Shown piece by piece: positions 9,979 to 20,167 of a DNA stretch of 64,000 nt. The position numbers and the translations under genes are program-made. Position 1 is the first letter of the stretch. Every line of letters starts with the position of its first letter. Source of the stretch: Rhodanobacter sp. 7MK24 (GTDB lineage: Bacteria; Pseudomonadota; Gammaproteobacteria; Xanthomonadales; Rhodanobacteraceae); contig NZ_JACYXL010000005.1 of the NCBI RefSeq assembly GCF_014842995.1, positions 62,001 through 126,000 of the forward strand, read 5' to 3'. The notes under the pieces are model-generated. The model was not told the DNA's origin and did not search any database. It saw only the letters and a program-made list of their open reading frames with translations.

Positions 9979-12000
9979 TCAGTGAGCCGTCGGCGCACGG
10001 CTGCTTGCGGCCTCGTGCAGGCGTCGCTGCAGGGTGGGCCAATCCACCTTGGTCTGGCGGCCGAGCAACTGCAAGTGCGGCAAGCCACTGCCATCGATGA
10101 TGGTGTAACCGTCCTCCTCGTTCGCCAACCCGCCCATCAGACAGACTCCGCTTTGCAGCGTGCAGGCCAGGCCGATGCGTTTGTAGCTGAAGTTTCTGAA
10201 CAGTTTCAGCATTGCACCCTGCAGACCGTTGGCCACGCCGCCGCCGCTCAAAGCGGCGAGGTTGTTCACCGCGCGCTGACTGATGCGTCCGCCGCCGTCG
10301 GCCAGCAGCGATGCCTTGAATGCGACGGGATGCCAGTCCACCAGGCGCAGGTCATCGACGGCACCATGCAATCGCCCGGTTATGGCGCCGATGTCGAACA
10401 CGCTGGTGAACGCCGCCAGATCGAGCTGGTCGAACTTGAAGTCGCCGGCCAGCACCGGCGCGTCGCCAAATGGCTGCTGCAATGAAAGATGCGTAGCTTC
10501 CACGGTGCCGCCGAACACGCCTGCCGCGAGGCTGCCATCCAGCTCCAGGCGATCATTGGCCCAGCGCAGCGAAGGGAAGGTACCGGCCAGCGTGCCGGGG
10601 ATGATCGGCCAATCCAGCATGCGGCTGAGGTCTGCCATGTCCACGCCGGCGACGGCAACGCTGGCAGTAATGCGCTGTCCCCTTGCCGGCGCTGGACGCC
10701 AATCCAGGCTGGTCAACCGCACCTCGCCCTTCAGCATGGGCATGGCGAGCGGCTGCGACAGGATCAGGCTGCCACCGCGATCCCGCCAGTGCGATGTCGC
10801 GGCGGCCACGGAAATCCGACGGAGCTGCAGTCCTTGCCAGGCCAGCGTAGTGGCGGGGCGATCGTCTTGCGCCGACCAGTCCAGGCCGCCATGCAGTCCG
10901 CTCACTGCAAAACGCCCTTCGCCATCGGCCAAGTCGAGCCCGTCGGTATCGAATGCGAAGGCATGCAGACCGTCGCTGCGCCAGTCGATGCTGCCGGCGA
11001 CGCGCCCGGCGATGCGCGCGTCGCGCAGGCCCAGCGTGGCCAGCCAAGCCTGACCATAGCGCTGGCTGGCCAGCGGGAAATTCGCCTGGAAACGATTCAG
11101 TTGCAGTTTCTGCAGCTTGCCCCTGGCATCGAACGCCATCGCGCCATCGAGCTGCAGTGCATCCATATCGTCGATATAGAGCTTCTGCAATTCGACCGTA
11201 CCCTGGCGGGTGCGCACATCCACATCCAATTGCACCGGATGCGCTGGCAGCTTCGCGTAGAACGGGCCCAGCAACAGCTCGCCCCCCTCCAGGTTGCACT
11301 GAACGTTTACCCTGCGGCCGTCCGCACTGTTGTCGAAACCAAAGCGCCCGCTGCCGGCCACACCCTGCCCTGCCATCGCGTTGCTGGGCGTGTCGAAGCC
11401 CACGTCATCCAGCGTGAACTGGCCGGACGACTGCACGCTTGCATCCTCCACATCCAGCGCAAGGTCGGCATCCACGTGACCGCTGGTGAGTCGCGCCGGC
11501 CACAAGCGCCCCAACACCCCCTGCAACCAGCCGGCGGGCAACTGGTGCAGGCTGATCTTTGCGTGGCTGGGCTGGTCCAGCGGCAGCCATGCGTTGGCCA
11601 GTGCTTTGTCCTGCTGCACTTCGACCTGCATGGTGTCGGCGTCGGGATCCAACACCCAAGTCAGCTGCGCATCGGCCAACGCGCCGCCAGGCGCTCCACG
11701 CAGTTGCACCCGGCCGTCGAACACCCAACGCAATTGCGCATCGCGTTGCAGACGACCTTCGAGATGCAGACCCACGTGGCGCCAACCCATCGCGGCAACA
11801 TCGGCTTGGCTCGCCTGCAATTGCAGATGCAGACCGCCCGCTGGGTCCTCGCCGAGTTGCGCGTTCACGTCCTGCAGGCGAAGGCCCGGCAGATCGATCT
11901 GCTTAGCAGCGACCGTGACGTCAGCACGCGCGGTCGGCAGCAGGCCCAGGCCGAGCAGCAGGAACAGGCACAACAGCAGGTGGCTTGAAGTCGCACGCAT
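9979..12000 (-). CDS. Secreted AsmA/YdbH-like protein of unknown role
   Basis: 673 residues. A signal peptide (1-26, Leu-rich, ending TARA) is followed by a long series of amphipathic beta-strand segments, alternating the GxLxLDGxL pattern seen in AsmA, TamB and YdbH bridge-like proteins. The C-terminal segment, with FSYKRIGLACTLQSGVC and then GLPHLQLLG, resembles the end of the YdbH ('dicarboxylate transport') family, whose relatives are implicated in lipid movement between the inner and outer membranes. This assignment is by pattern only. ATG 12000 was preferred over the in-frame TTG at 12018 because the signal peptide begins there. It converges on nothing nearby and is divergent from the receiver-HPt gene. 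Confidence 0.6.
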   Translation of the reverse strand: MRATSSHLLLCLFLLLGLGLLPTARADVTVAAKQIDLPGLRLQDVNAQLGEDPAGGLHLQLQASQADVAAMGWRHVGLHLEGRLQRDAQLRWVFDGRVQLRGAPGGALADAQLTWVLDPDADTMQVEVQQDKALANAWLPLDQPSHAKISLHQLPAGWLQGVLGRLWPARLTSGHVDADLALDVEDASVQSSGQFTLDDVGFDTPSNAMAGQGVAGSGRFGFDNSADGRRVNVQCNLEGGELLLGPFYAKLPAHPVQLDVDVRTRQGTVELQKLYIDDMDALQLDGAMAFDARGKLQKLQLNRFQANFPLASQRYGQAWLATLGLRDARIAGRVAGSIDWRSDGLHAFAFDTDGLDLADGEGRFAVSGLHGGLDWSAQDDRPATTLAWQGLQLRRISVAAATSHWRDRGGSLILSQPLAMPMLKGEVRLTSLDWRPAPARGQRITASVAVAGVDMADLSRMLDWPIIPGTLAGTFPSLRWANDRLELDGSLAAGVFGGTVEATHLSLQQPFGDAPVLAGDFKFDQLDLAAFTSVFDIGAITGRLHGAVDDLRLVDWHPVAFKASLLADGGGRISQRAVNNLAALSGGGVANGLQGAMLKLFRNFSYKRIGLACTLQSGVCLMGGLANEEDGYTIIDGSGLPHLQLLGRQTKVDWPTLQRRLHEAASSRAPTAH

Positions 12001-12044
12001 GTCCGTCCATTCTGCCAAACAACAGCTGAACCAAGGAGACGGTC

Positions 12045-12749
12045 ATGCCGGCCCAACCCGCCTATCTCTCGCCACGCGTGCTGGTGGCCGACGACGATGC
12101 GGCCAGCCGCCGCTTCCTGTGCGATGGCCTGCATTCGCTGGGCGCCGAGGCCTGGGAGTGTGTCGACGGCACGCAAGCCTTGCAATTGGCCCGCGAGCGG
12201 GCATTCGACCTGCTGCTGCTGGATTGCCGCATGCCCGGCGCCGGTGCACGCGAGGTGCTGGCGGCCCTGCACGCGAACGGTGGCGCCTCCGCCAGTTGCC
12301 TTGCCGTCGCCAGTTCCGCCGAGCTGGGTGCCGCCGAACGGCGCGAACTGCTGGCCGGCGGCTTTCACGAGGTGCTGCGCAAGCCCTGTGGCATCGCCGA
12401 GCTGCAGCGCCTGCTGGCCCTGTTGCCTGGCACCGTTCCCGTGCTGGACAACGAAGCAGCGTTGCGTGCCAGTGGCGATGCCGCCACCATGCAGGCGCTG
12501 CGCAGTTTGCTGCGCGATGAACTCGCTCAACTGCACTGCGACCTGGGTCAGGTCGGCCGGGATGACTCGGCGCTGGGCGATCGTCTGCACCGGATGCGCT
12601 CGTCCTGCGGCTTCTGCGGCGCCACTGCACTGGCGATCGAGGCGGAACACCTGCAACGGCGGCTCCGCGAATCCCCTTCTGCGCCCCTCAAGGCTATCGA
12701 ACAGTTCCGCACCGCCTTGCAGGTCACATTGCAGGCACTGGATATTTGA
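12045..12749 (+). CDS. Orphan receiver plus HPt-domain phosphorelay protein
   Basis: 234 residues. An N-terminal receiver domain (about 10-125) has the acidic cluster Asp16-18, phospho-acceptor Asp60 in LLLLDCRMP and the conserved Lys113. The C-terminal part (about 140-230) is helical and contains HRMRSSCGFCGA at 182-193, which aligns with the HPt consensus HxLKGSSxxxGA and keeps the phosphorylatable His182. It has no output DNA-binding domain and no histidine kinase next to it, so it is probably an intermediate in a multistep phosphorelay. AAGGAGA about 6 nt upstream supports the ATG at 12045. It converges tightly on recO. Confidence 0.75.
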   Translation: MPAQPAYLSPRVLVADDDAASRRFLCDGLHSLGAEAWECVDGTQALQLARERAFDLLLLDCRMPGAGAREVLAALHANGGASASCLAVASSAELGAAERRELLAGGFHEVLRKPCGIAELQRLLALLPGTVPVLDNEAALRASGDAATMQALRSLLRDELAQLHCDLGQVGRDDSALGDRLHRMRSSCGFCGATALAIEAEHLQRRLRESPSAPLKAIEQFRTALQVTLQALDI

Positions 12750-12751
12750 CC

Positions 12752-13462
12752 TCAGCGTTGCGGTTGCACGCCGGCCAGCACCCGCCAGGCACGCAACTCG
12801 CCACCGCCGAGGTGGTAGCGGATCACCTCGCGCATCAGGTGGCGCAAGGCAGCCATCCCTGCGCGATCCGGCATGCGGTCATCAGCCAGTGCCTGCAGGT
12901 CGGCACCACGCACGGCGTGAGGCGTTCCCTGGGTGCAACGCAGCGCTCCCTGTTCGACGTCGTAACGGTAATGCGCCTGCACCTGCAGGGTGCTCTCGCC
13001 ATCAGCCTCGTGCTGCAACTGCAATCCGTAGCCAATGGCTTCCAGCAGGTCGCGCTCGAAACGGCGCAGCGTCCATGCCACCGGTTCACCGGCAGCCAGC
13101 CGCGTCAGTGTCCGCGCATACGCGTCGAACAGCACCGGCTGTGCGTCCTGTCGTGCGGTGAGCCGCACCACCAGCTCGTTGAGGTAGAGCCCGGCAAAAC
13201 CATGGTCGCCAGCCAGCCGCAACGGCATGCCCACCACTTCGGCGCCGGCCAGCGTGGCCAACTCGCCGCGCAGCACCAGATCCAGCACCAAAGTCTGGAA
13301 CGGTTCCAACTGCGAACGGCGCAAGCGCGCCCGCTCGCCACGCGCCCCGCGCGCAACCACGCCCAGCCGGCCGTGGTCCCGCGTCAGGCATTCGAGCAGC
13401 AGCGATGTTTCGCGGTAAGGCCGCGCATGCAACACAAAAGCGGGTTGCTGGTCGAGGCGCAT
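12752..13462 (-). CDS. recO: DNA repair protein RecO
   Basis: 236 residues. An N-terminal OB-fold (PAFVLHARPYRETSLLLECLTRDHGRL) is followed by the helical RecO C-terminal domain with YLNELVVRLT and FERDLLEAIGYGL. RecO with RecR loads RecA onto SSB-coated single-stranded DNA. It lacks the zinc cysteines found in some RecO proteins, which is normal for this lineage. It closes the lepA-lepB-DUF4845-rnc-era-recO series, with 16 bp to era. Confidence 0.93.
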   Translation of the reverse strand: MRLDQQPAFVLHARPYRETSLLLECLTRDHGRLGVVARGARGERARLRRSQLEPFQTLVLDLVLRGELATLAGAEVVGMPLRLAGDHGFAGLYLNELVVRLTARQDAQPVLFDAYARTLTRLAAGEPVAWTLRRFERDLLEAIGYGLQLQHEADGESTLQVQAHYRYDVEQGALRCTQGTPHAVRGADLQALADDRMPDRAGMAALRHLMREVIRYHLGGGELRAWRVLAGVQPQR

Positions 13463-13478
13463 CGCAGCCTGGCATGCC

Positions 13479-14414
13479 TCAGTCGGTGTAGCCGAACTTC
13501 TTCAGCATCGCCTCGTCGTCGACCCAGCCCTCGCGCACCTTCACCCACAGCTTGAGGAAGACCTTGCGCTCGAACAGGCGCTCCATGTGGCGGCGCGCGG
13601 CCGTGCCGATCGCCTTGAGCTGGGCACCGCCCTGGCCGATCACGATGGCCTTCTGGCCATCGCGTTCCACCCAGATCACGGCGTGGATTTCGGCGATGCC
13701 ATCAGGGCGGTCGTTGAACTGCTCGATTTCCACCGTGGTGGCGTAAGGCAGTTCCTGGTCGAGCCGCAGCATCAACTGCTCGCGCACCATCTCCGCAGCA
13801 AGGAAACGCTCGCTGCGGTCGGTGATCTCGTCTTCGCCGTAAACCGGTGCACGCACCGGCAGGCGGCCGAGGATGGCGCGCTCCAGCTCAGCCAGGCCCT
13901 TCTTCTTCAATGCACTGACGTAGTGGATCTCGTCGTAGACATGGCTCTCGCTGAGCGAGGCCACGAATGGCAGCAGGGCGCCCTTGTCCTTGCTCAAGTC
14001 CACCTTGTTGATGACCAGGATACGCGGCGCCTTCTGTTCGGTGAGTGCGGCATATAGCGCCTCGTCCTCGTCGGTCCAGCGGCCGGCCTCGATCACCTGC
14101 ACCACCAGATCCACATCGCTGATCGCCGCCCGGGCGGCACGGTTGAGGCTGCGGTTCATCGCCCGTTTGGCGCCGCGATGCAGGCCAGGCGTATCGACAT
14201 ACAGGATCTGCCCCGCCTCGCTGCTGGCAATGCCAAGGATGCGATGGCGCGTGGTCTGCGGACGCGGGCTGACGATGGAGAGGCGGAAGCCGATCAGCGC
14301 GTTGAGCAGGGTCGACTTGCCCACGTTCGGCCGGCCGGCGAGCGCGACCAGGCCACAGCGATAGTCGTCGTGTGGCAGCGCGGCGTCAGCTTCGGTTTCG
14401 AGGGTGTGATCCAT
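13479..14414 (-). CDS. era: GTPase Era
   Basis: 311 residues. G1 is GRPNVGKST at 28-36, G3 DTPGLH, and G4 NKVD; a C-terminal KH domain contains [13 protein letters not shown]. Era binds the 3' end of 16S rRNA and is needed for 30S maturation. An acidic N-terminal extension of about 20 residues precedes the GTPase domain. It lies between rnc and recO, the usual order. Confidence 0.96.
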   Translation of the reverse strand: MDHTLETEADAALPHDDYRCGLVALAGRPNVGKSTLLNALIGFRLSIVSPRPQTTRHRILGIASSEAGQILYVDTPGLHRGAKRAMNRSLNRAARAAISDVDLVVQVIEAGRWTDEDEALYAALTEQKAPRILVINKVDLSKDKGALLPFVASLSESHVYDEIHYVSALKKKGLAELERAILGRLPVRAPVYGEDEITDRSERFLAAEMVREQLMLRLDQELPYATTVEIEQFNDRPDGIAEIHAVIWVERDGQKAIVIGQGGAQLKAIGTAARRHMERLFERKVFLKLWVKVREGWVDDEAMLKKFGYTD

Positions 14415-14488
14415 GGATGACGACTACTGAAAGGAATGCAGGCATTGTAGTGCGCCTGACGGTGATCTAGGCGACACGCACCGCGTGT

Positions 14489-15148
14489 TCAGGTGTTGCG
14501 CGCCTGCGCGGTCAGTCGAGCCAGCACGATCTCCGCGGCGTCCTGCTCCGCCTGGCGGCGATTGGAGCCACTGGCTTCGGCGCTATGCACTTGCGGCTCG
14601 CTCACCGTACAGCGCACGTCGAAGGTCTTGGCGTGGTCCTCGCCATGGCTGTCGATCAATTCGTACTGCGGCAACGCATGGCCATGGCCTTGCAACCATT
14701 CCTGCAAGCGTGTCTTGGCGTCCTTGGAAGAACGCGGCAATGCGCCGACGCGCTCGCCAAACAGCTCGCGTACCACCTGTCGGCACGCCTCAAGGCCGCC
14801 ATCGAGGAAAACTGCCGCCAGCGAGGCTTCGAATGCATCGGCCAGGATGGAGTCGCGACGGAAACCACCGCTCTTCAATTCACCGGGGCCGAGCGTCAGC
14901 GCATCGCCCAGCTCGAGTTTCCGCGCGATTTCCGCCAATGCCTGGCCGTTGACCAGCTGCGCGCGAAGACGCGACAACTCGCCTTCGCTGGCTTTGGGAT
15001 GCGCCTCGTAAAGCATCTCGGCGACAAAGGCGCCGAGCAGCGCGTCGCCGAGGAACTCCATGCGCTCGTTGTTCGGCTTGCCGACGCTGCGATGGGTCAG
15101 CGCCAGCGCGGCAAGCGCGGGATCGCGGAAGCGGTAGTTCAGGGCCAA
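14489..15148 (-). CDS. rnc: Ribonuclease III
   Basis: 219 residues. The catalytic signature NERMEFLGDA is at 27-36 (a Met/Ala variant of NERLEFLGDS), with the second acidic site in DAFEASLAAVFLDGG. A C-terminal double-stranded RNA-binding domain starts at about 150. RNase III processes rRNA precursors and structured mRNAs. The start is TTG at 15148; no in-frame ATG lies between the DUF4845 stop and the signature. It follows DUF4845 by 10 bp, so translation is probably linked. Confidence 0.95.
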   Translation of the reverse strand: MALNYRFRDPALAALALTHRSVGKPNNERMEFLGDALLGAFVAEMLYEAHPKASEGELSRLRAQLVNGQALAEIARKLELGDALTLGPGELKSGGFRRDSILADAFEASLAAVFLDGGLEACRQVVRELFGERVGALPRSSKDAKTRLQEWLQGHGHALPQYELIDSHGEDHAKTFDVRCTVSEPQVHSAEASGSNRRQAEQDAAEIVLARLTAQARNT

Positions 15149-15158
15149 GCAGAGTAAC

Positions 15159-15542
15159 TCACTCGTTCACGTTGCCCTGTAAGCGCACGCTCTTCTGGAA
15201 ATGCAACAAGAAGTCGATGTTGTATATGAACGGGATGTCCTTGTCGTAAGACACGTTTAGCGAGCTCCCGCCCCCATTATCGCGAGTGATTGTGATGTCG
15301 GTTGGCTTAACCGTGGCATCGTCAACATATTGGAAGCTCATCTTGCGGAGTAGTTCGCTACGAATCTCGCCAAGCGACTTGCCGTTGGTACTGGAGCTGG
15401 CAATACCGTCCATTGCCTTCACCGCACCTGCGTATTCAGTGTAAGCCGGCACTAGCTTCATCGCCATGAAGCCGAAGAAGCCAACGATTAGTAGGATCAC
15501 CAGGAATCCGATCAAGGTCACGCCCGACTGTTTCGTTTTCAT
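15159..15542 (-). CDS. DUF4845 single-pass membrane protein
   Basis: 127 residues. The N-terminus MKTKQSGVTLIGFLVILLIVG resembles a type IV pilin-like or signal-anchor helix, followed by a soluble domain. This protein is commonly found between lepB and rnc in Xanthomonadales and other gammaproteobacteria and is annotated DUF4845. Its function is unknown. It probably faces the periplasm. Codon usage looks slightly less GC-biased than in its neighbours. Confidence 0.85.
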   Translation of the reverse strand: MKTKQSGVTLIGFLVILLIVGFFGFMAMKLVPAYTEYAGAVKAMDGIASSSTNGKSLGEIRSELLRKMSFQYVDDATVKPTDITITRDNGGGSSLNVSYDKDIPFIYNIDFLLHFQKSVRLQGNVNE

Positions 15543-15664
15543 AGTCCCCTCGCCATGCGGCCAGCCAGGCCGGTTGTGGATGCGTGCGACGGCCGCACCC
15601 CATGCAGCCGCTCGTAGGCGATTATGCCAGCGGCGGAGCAACCTGCACGCGCCGCTGCATCACA

Positions 15665-16615
15665 TCAATGGATGATCCTGCCGATGCGATGGAAATCCAC
15701 GCCGCCGGTGCCCCAGCCCTTCCAGCTCATCCAGATCATGAAGGCCTTGCCCGCCAGGTTCTTCTCCGGCAGGCAGCCCCACCAACGGCTGTCGGTGCTG
15801 TTGTTGCGGTTGTCGCCCATCACCAGGTAGCAACCCGACGGCACCTTGGACGGCACCACCGGGTTCGGGATCGAGTTGGGCGTGGTATAGGCCGGCATGC
15901 GCGCGATGGTGTGGTTGACCACCTTGCCGTCCTCGCGCACCAGGTGTTCGGTCCAGACCGTGGCGCCCATGTCCAGCATCAGCCGGTCTTCGTCGCGCTG
16001 CGGGTTGCCCACGAAGGGGCCGATTTCATCGGCCTGCACCGGTTTGCCGTTGACGAGCAGGTCGGAACCCTGGACTTCCAGCGTGTCGCCGGGCAGGCCG
16101 ATCACGCGTTTGATCCAGTTCTGGTTCTGCACCGGCAGCATCGTGCTCGGGCAACTTTGCTCCGGGCCGACAGCCGGCGAGCCATTGCCTTCGTCGCCTC
16201 CGACGCGAATCAGCGAACCATCCGGCCGGCGGCACAGGTAACCCGGGAACCGGAATACCACCACATCGCCGCGCTTGGGCTCGCCAAGGTCGAGGAACTT
16301 GGTGTTGAACGCGGGCATGCGCAGGCCATAGGCGAACTTGTTGACCAGGATGAAATCGCCCACGTCCAGCGTCGGCATCATCGAGCCGGAGGGGATGCGG
16401 AACGGCTCGGCCACGAAGGAACGCAGCAGCAACACCACCAGCACCACCGGGAACAACGAACGCGCCCAGTCCACCGCCACCGGGTCGACGTACTCGCTGC
16501 CCGTCGCGTCCAGTCTTGCCTTGCGCTTCTTGTAGAAGAACAGCCGGTCCAGTCCCCACACCACACCGAACAATACGGTGAGGGCCAGCAGGATGGCGGA
16601 AAAGTCGAATTCCAT
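15665..16615 (-). CDS. lepB: Signal peptidase I
   Basis: 316 residues. Two N-terminal membrane helices (about 6-24 and 53-68) are followed by the catalytic domain: Ser78 in IPSGSMMPTL, Lys169 in IKRVIGLPGD, and the GDNRNNSTDSR box near the C-terminus. It cleaves Sec and Tat signal peptides on the periplasmic face. It sits 24 bp downstream of lepA and probably shares its transcript. Confidence 0.96.
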   Translation of the reverse strand: MEFDFSAILLALTVLFGVVWGLDRLFFYKKRKARLDATGSEYVDPVAVDWARSLFPVVLVVLLLRSFVAEPFRIPSGSMMPTLDVGDFILVNKFAYGLRMPAFNTKFLDLGEPKRGDVVVFRFPGYLCRRPDGSLIRVGGDEGNGSPAVGPEQSCPSTMLPVQNQNWIKRVIGLPGDTLEVQGSDLLVNGKPVQADEIGPFVGNPQRDEDRLMLDMGATVWTEHLVREDGKVVNHTIARMPAYTTPNSIPNPVVPSKVPSGCYLVMGDNRNNSTDSRWWGCLPEKNLAGKAFMIWMSWKGWGTGGVDFHRIGRIIH

Positions 16616-16639
16616 GCTTGCTCCTGAGAGTGCCGCTTC

Positions 16640-18430
16640 TTATTTGTCTGTACGCAACACGGCGAGGAAGGCTTCCTGCGGAATCTCCACCCGGCCGACC
16701 TGCTTCATGCGCTTCTTGCCTTCTTTCTGCTTTTCCAGGAGCTTCTTCTTGCGGCTGACGTCGCCGCCGTAGCACTTGGCAAGCACGTTCTTGCGCAACG
16801 CTTTCACCGTCGAGCGCGCGATGATCTGCGCGCCGATCGCCGCCTGGATCGCCACATCGAACTGCTGGCGCGGGATCAGGTCCTTCATGCGCTCCACCAG
16901 CTCGCGACCGCGGCGATCCGCATGCGTACGGTGCACGATCAGCGAAAGCGCGTCCACGCGATCGCCGTTGATCAGCACGTCCACGCGCGCGAAGGGACCG
17001 GCGTCGAAGCGCTCGAAGTGGTAATCCATCGAGGCATAGCCGCGCGACACGGACTTCAGGCGGTCGAAGAAATCCAGCACCACCTCGGCCAGCGGCAGCT
17101 CGTAGGTGATCTGCACCTGGGTGGCCAGGTACTGGATCGAGCGCTGCACGCCGCGCTTCTCCTCGCACAGTGTGATGATGTTGCCGATGTAGTCCGGCGG
17201 GGTGAGGATGCTGGCCACGATGATCGGCTCGCGGATCTCGTCGATCTGCGGCACCGGCGGCAGCTTGGCCGGATTGTCCAGCGCCAGCACTGTACCGTCG
17301 GTCTTCAGCACCTCGTACACCACGGTGGGCGCGGTGGTGATGAGGTTGAGGTCGTACTCGCGCTCCAGCCGTTCCTGCACGATTTCCATGTGCAGCATGC
17401 CGAGGAAGCCGCAGCGGAAACCGAAGCCCATCGCCTCGGAGCTTTCCGGCTCGAAGAACAGCGCGGCGTCATTGAGGCGCAGCTTGTCCAGCGCTTCGCG
17501 CATGGCTGGAAAGTCGTCCGCCGAGACGGGGAACAGGCCGGCAAACACGCGCGGCTGCATGGTCTGGAAGCCGGGCAACGGTTCGGAAGCAGGCTTGCCA
17601 GCATGCGTAAGCGTGTCGCCAACCGGCGCGCCATGCACGTCCTTGATCGAGGCGTTGATCCAACCCACCTCGCCCGCCGCAAGCTTGTCCAGCTTCTTGC
17701 GCTTGGGCGTGAACACGCCCACGTCATCCACTTCGTGCACGCGGCCGGTGGACATCACCAGCAGCTTGTCGCCCGGCTTGATCTCGCCTTGCATCACGCG
17801 CACCAGCGACACCACGCCGAGGTAGTTGTCGAACCACGAGTCGATGATCAGCGCCTGCAGCTTGTCGGTGTCGCGCGGCTTCGGTGGCGGGATGCGCGCC
17901 ACGATGGCTTCCAGCACCTCGGTCACGTTGAGGCCGGTCTTGGCGCTGATCGCCACCGCGTCGATGGCATCGATGCCGATCACCGCCTCGATCTCGCCTT
18001 TCACCTTGTCGATGTCGGCAGTGGGCAGGTCGATCTTGTTGAGAACAGGCACCACTTCCAGCCCCATCTCCACCGCCGTGTAGCAGTTGGCGACGGACTG
18101 CGCCTCCACGCCCTGTGCGGCGTCCACCACCAGCAGCGCGCCTTCGCAGGCGGCCAGCGAACGGCTCACCTCGTAGCTGAAATCCACATGGCCGGGGGTG
18201 TCGATGAAGTTGAGCTGGTAGGTCTTGCCGTCGCGAGCCTTGTACGGCAGCGACACCGACTGTGCCTTGATCGTGATGCCACGCTCGCGTTCGATCGGGT
18301 TGTTGTCGAGCACCTGCGCTTCCATCTCGCGCTCGGCCAGGCCGCCGCAGATCTGGATGATGCGATCCGCCAGCGTGGACTTGCCGTGGTCGATGTGGGC
18401 GATGATGGAGAAATTGCGGATCAGTTCCAT
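16640..18430 (-). CDS. lepA: Elongation factor 4 (LepA)
   Basis: 596 residues, full length. The N-terminus [20 protein letters not shown] holds G1, DTPGHVDF is G3 and NKID is G4; the LepA-specific C-terminal domain ends [19 protein letters not shown]. It is a ribosome-binding GTPase that affects translation and 30S biogenesis. ATG 18430 gives the universal LepA start; the upstream frame to 18481 adds unrelated residues. Confidence 0.97.
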   Translation of the reverse strand: MELIRNFSIIAHIDHGKSTLADRIIQICGGLAEREMEAQVLDNNPIERERGITIKAQSVSLPYKARDGKTYQLNFIDTPGHVDFSYEVSRSLAACEGALLVVDAAQGVEAQSVANCYTAVEMGLEVVPVLNKIDLPTADIDKVKGEIEAVIGIDAIDAVAISAKTGLNVTEVLEAIVARIPPPKPRDTDKLQALIIDSWFDNYLGVVSLVRVMQGEIKPGDKLLVMSTGRVHEVDDVGVFTPKRKKLDKLAAGEVGWINASIKDVHGAPVGDTLTHAGKPASEPLPGFQTMQPRVFAGLFPVSADDFPAMREALDKLRLNDAALFFEPESSEAMGFGFRCGFLGMLHMEIVQERLEREYDLNLITTAPTVVYEVLKTDGTVLALDNPAKLPPVPQIDEIREPIIVASILTPPDYIGNIITLCEEKRGVQRSIQYLATQVQITYELPLAEVVLDFFDRLKSVSRGYASMDYHFERFDAGPFARVDVLINGDRVDALSLIVHRTHADRRGRELVERMKDLIPRQQFDVAIQAAIGAQIIARSTVKALRKNVLAKCYGGDVSRKKKLLEKQKEGKKRMKQVGRVEIPQEAFLAVLRTDK

Positions 18431-18555
18431 GGAGCGCGGACAGCCAGCCTTACCTTGGGGATGCCGCCGGTAGGGCGACATGAACCCCCTATTGTCGCAT
18501 GGAACCGTGGTGGTGCGAGGCGCACCGGCCGATCAAGCCGGCGCGCGCGCCACCC

Positions 18556-20040
18556 TCACTTGCCGCCCGGCACCGTCAGGCCGATGAAGCCGTTCTGGCC
18601 GTTGCGGCGCACCAGCAGCAGCACGGTGGAATCGGCCTTCACGTCCTTGGTGGCGGCCCGGAACGCCTCTACGCTGCCTACCGGCTGCTGATTCACCATC
18701 AGGATCACGTCGCCCGGCTGCAGGCCGGCCTGCGCTGCCAGATCGCCCGTGACATCGCCCACCAACACGCCCTGCCCAGGTTTCAGGCCAGCCTGCTTGC
18801 GCGTGGCATCGTCCAACGACTGTACGGTGATGCCCAGCATGCTGGAGCCGCTGCTGCCTGGATTTGGCGCGGCGCCGCTGCTGTCTACCGAATCCTTGTC
18901 ACGCGCCATCGCACCGACGGTGACCTGCACGGTCTTCCTGCTGCCGTTGCGCAGGATCTCCAAGGGCACCCGGGTGCCCGGCTTGGTCATGGCGACCAGC
19001 GGCGGCAAATCCGCAGGATCGTGGATGGCCTGCCCGTTGTAATTAAGGATGATGTCACCGTTCTGGATACCCGCCTTGTCGGCACTGCCGCCAGAGGTGA
19101 CATCCGCCACCGCTGCGCCGGAGGCATCCGGCAATTTGTAGGCTTTCTCCATGTCGTCACTCACCGCCGACACCTGCACGCCGAGCTGGCCGCGTGTCAC
19201 GTACCCCTTGGTCTTGAGCTGATCCACCGCACTCATCGCAACGTCGATGGGGATGGAGAACGCCACGCCCTGGTATCCTCCCGTGCTGGAGTAGATCTGC
19301 GAATTGACACCCACTACCTGGCCCTGCAGGTTGAACAGCGGACCGCCGGAATTACCTCGGTTGATCGGTACGTCGGTCTGAATGAAAGAGGTGTAGGGTT
19401 GGTCCTGGCTGCCCAGGTTGCGGCCCACCGCGCTCACGATGCCCTGGGTCACGGTGTAGTCGAAGCCGAACGGCGAGCCCATCGCCAAGACCCATTGGCC
19501 GGGCTTGAGGCTGCGCGAATCGCCGATGCTCACCGTGGGCAGACTGCTGCTCGTGTTCACCTTGAGCAGGGCAATGTCGTAAGTGGCATCGGTACCCACC
19601 ACTTTGGCGTCGAGAATGCGCCGGTCCTGCAGGCGCACGATCACCTTGTCCGCGTCGGCAACGACGTGATTGTTGGTAAGGATGTAGCCATCGCCGGAAA
19701 TGATGAAACCGGAACCCAGCGACGTGTGCGCCTGCTCCGCCGGCGACGGCATCATCGGCATGCCGAAGAAGCGGCGAAGGATCTCGGCCTGCGGGTCGTC
19801 CGGCATGCCGCCCTGCCCCTGCCGGCCACGCGCGCTTGGCTTGTCGTGGCCATCGTACTTCGCCTCCACCTGCACCACGGCAGGCGCGTTCTTCTGCACG
19901 ATGCCAGTGAAATCGGGCAGCGACAAAGCCGTGGACGGGGCAGACTGGGCCGGCGCATCAGGCACGACAAAGGCCGTGCCGGCCAAGGCGCAACACACCA
20001 GTATGCTCAAGCGGGTGCTGCGCAGGATGGACGAATGCAT
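18556..20040 (-). CDS. Periplasmic serine endoprotease DegP/MucD family
   Basis: 494 residues. A signal peptide (about 1-32) precedes a trypsin-like domain with the triad His125 (TNNHVV), Asp155 (TYDIALL) and Ser231 (RGNSGGP), and two PDZ domains follow (about 280-375 and 400-490). It degrades misfolded envelope proteins. A strong AAAGGAGG lies just upstream of ATG 20040; longer in-frame extensions overlap rseA. It follows rpoE-rseA directly, the mucD arrangement, so it is likely part of the sigma-E envelope-stress regulon. Confidence 0.95.
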   Translation of the reverse strand: MHSSILRSTRLSILVCCALAGTAFVVPDAPAQSAPSTALSLPDFTGIVQKNAPAVVQVEAKYDGHDKPSARGRQGQGGMPDDPQAEILRRFFGMPMMPSPAEQAHTSLGSGFIISGDGYILTNNHVVADADKVIVRLQDRRILDAKVVGTDATYDIALLKVNTSSSLPTVSIGDSRSLKPGQWVLAMGSPFGFDYTVTQGIVSAVGRNLGSQDQPYTSFIQTDVPINRGNSGGPLFNLQGQVVGVNSQIYSSTGGYQGVAFSIPIDVAMSAVDQLKTKGYVTRGQLGVQVSAVSDDMEKAYKLPDASGAAVADVTSGGSADKAGIQNGDIILNYNGQAIHDPADLPPLVAMTKPGTRVPLEILRNGSRKTVQVTVGAMARDKDSVDSSGAAPNPGSSGSSMLGITVQSLDDATRKQAGLKPGQGVLVGDVTGDLAAQAGLQPGDVILMVNQQPVGSVEAFRAATKDVKADSTVLLLVRRNGQNGFIGLTVPGGK

Positions 20041-20167
20041 GACTCCTCCTTTGGTTGAACTCGGGCAATGGAACAGGCATGCCTCACCCGCGACCCGGAT
20101 CGGGCGGTGTGTGGGTGAAGACATTTGGAACGGCGATCCGACTGCGCAGCGGACACGCGGACCGGCC

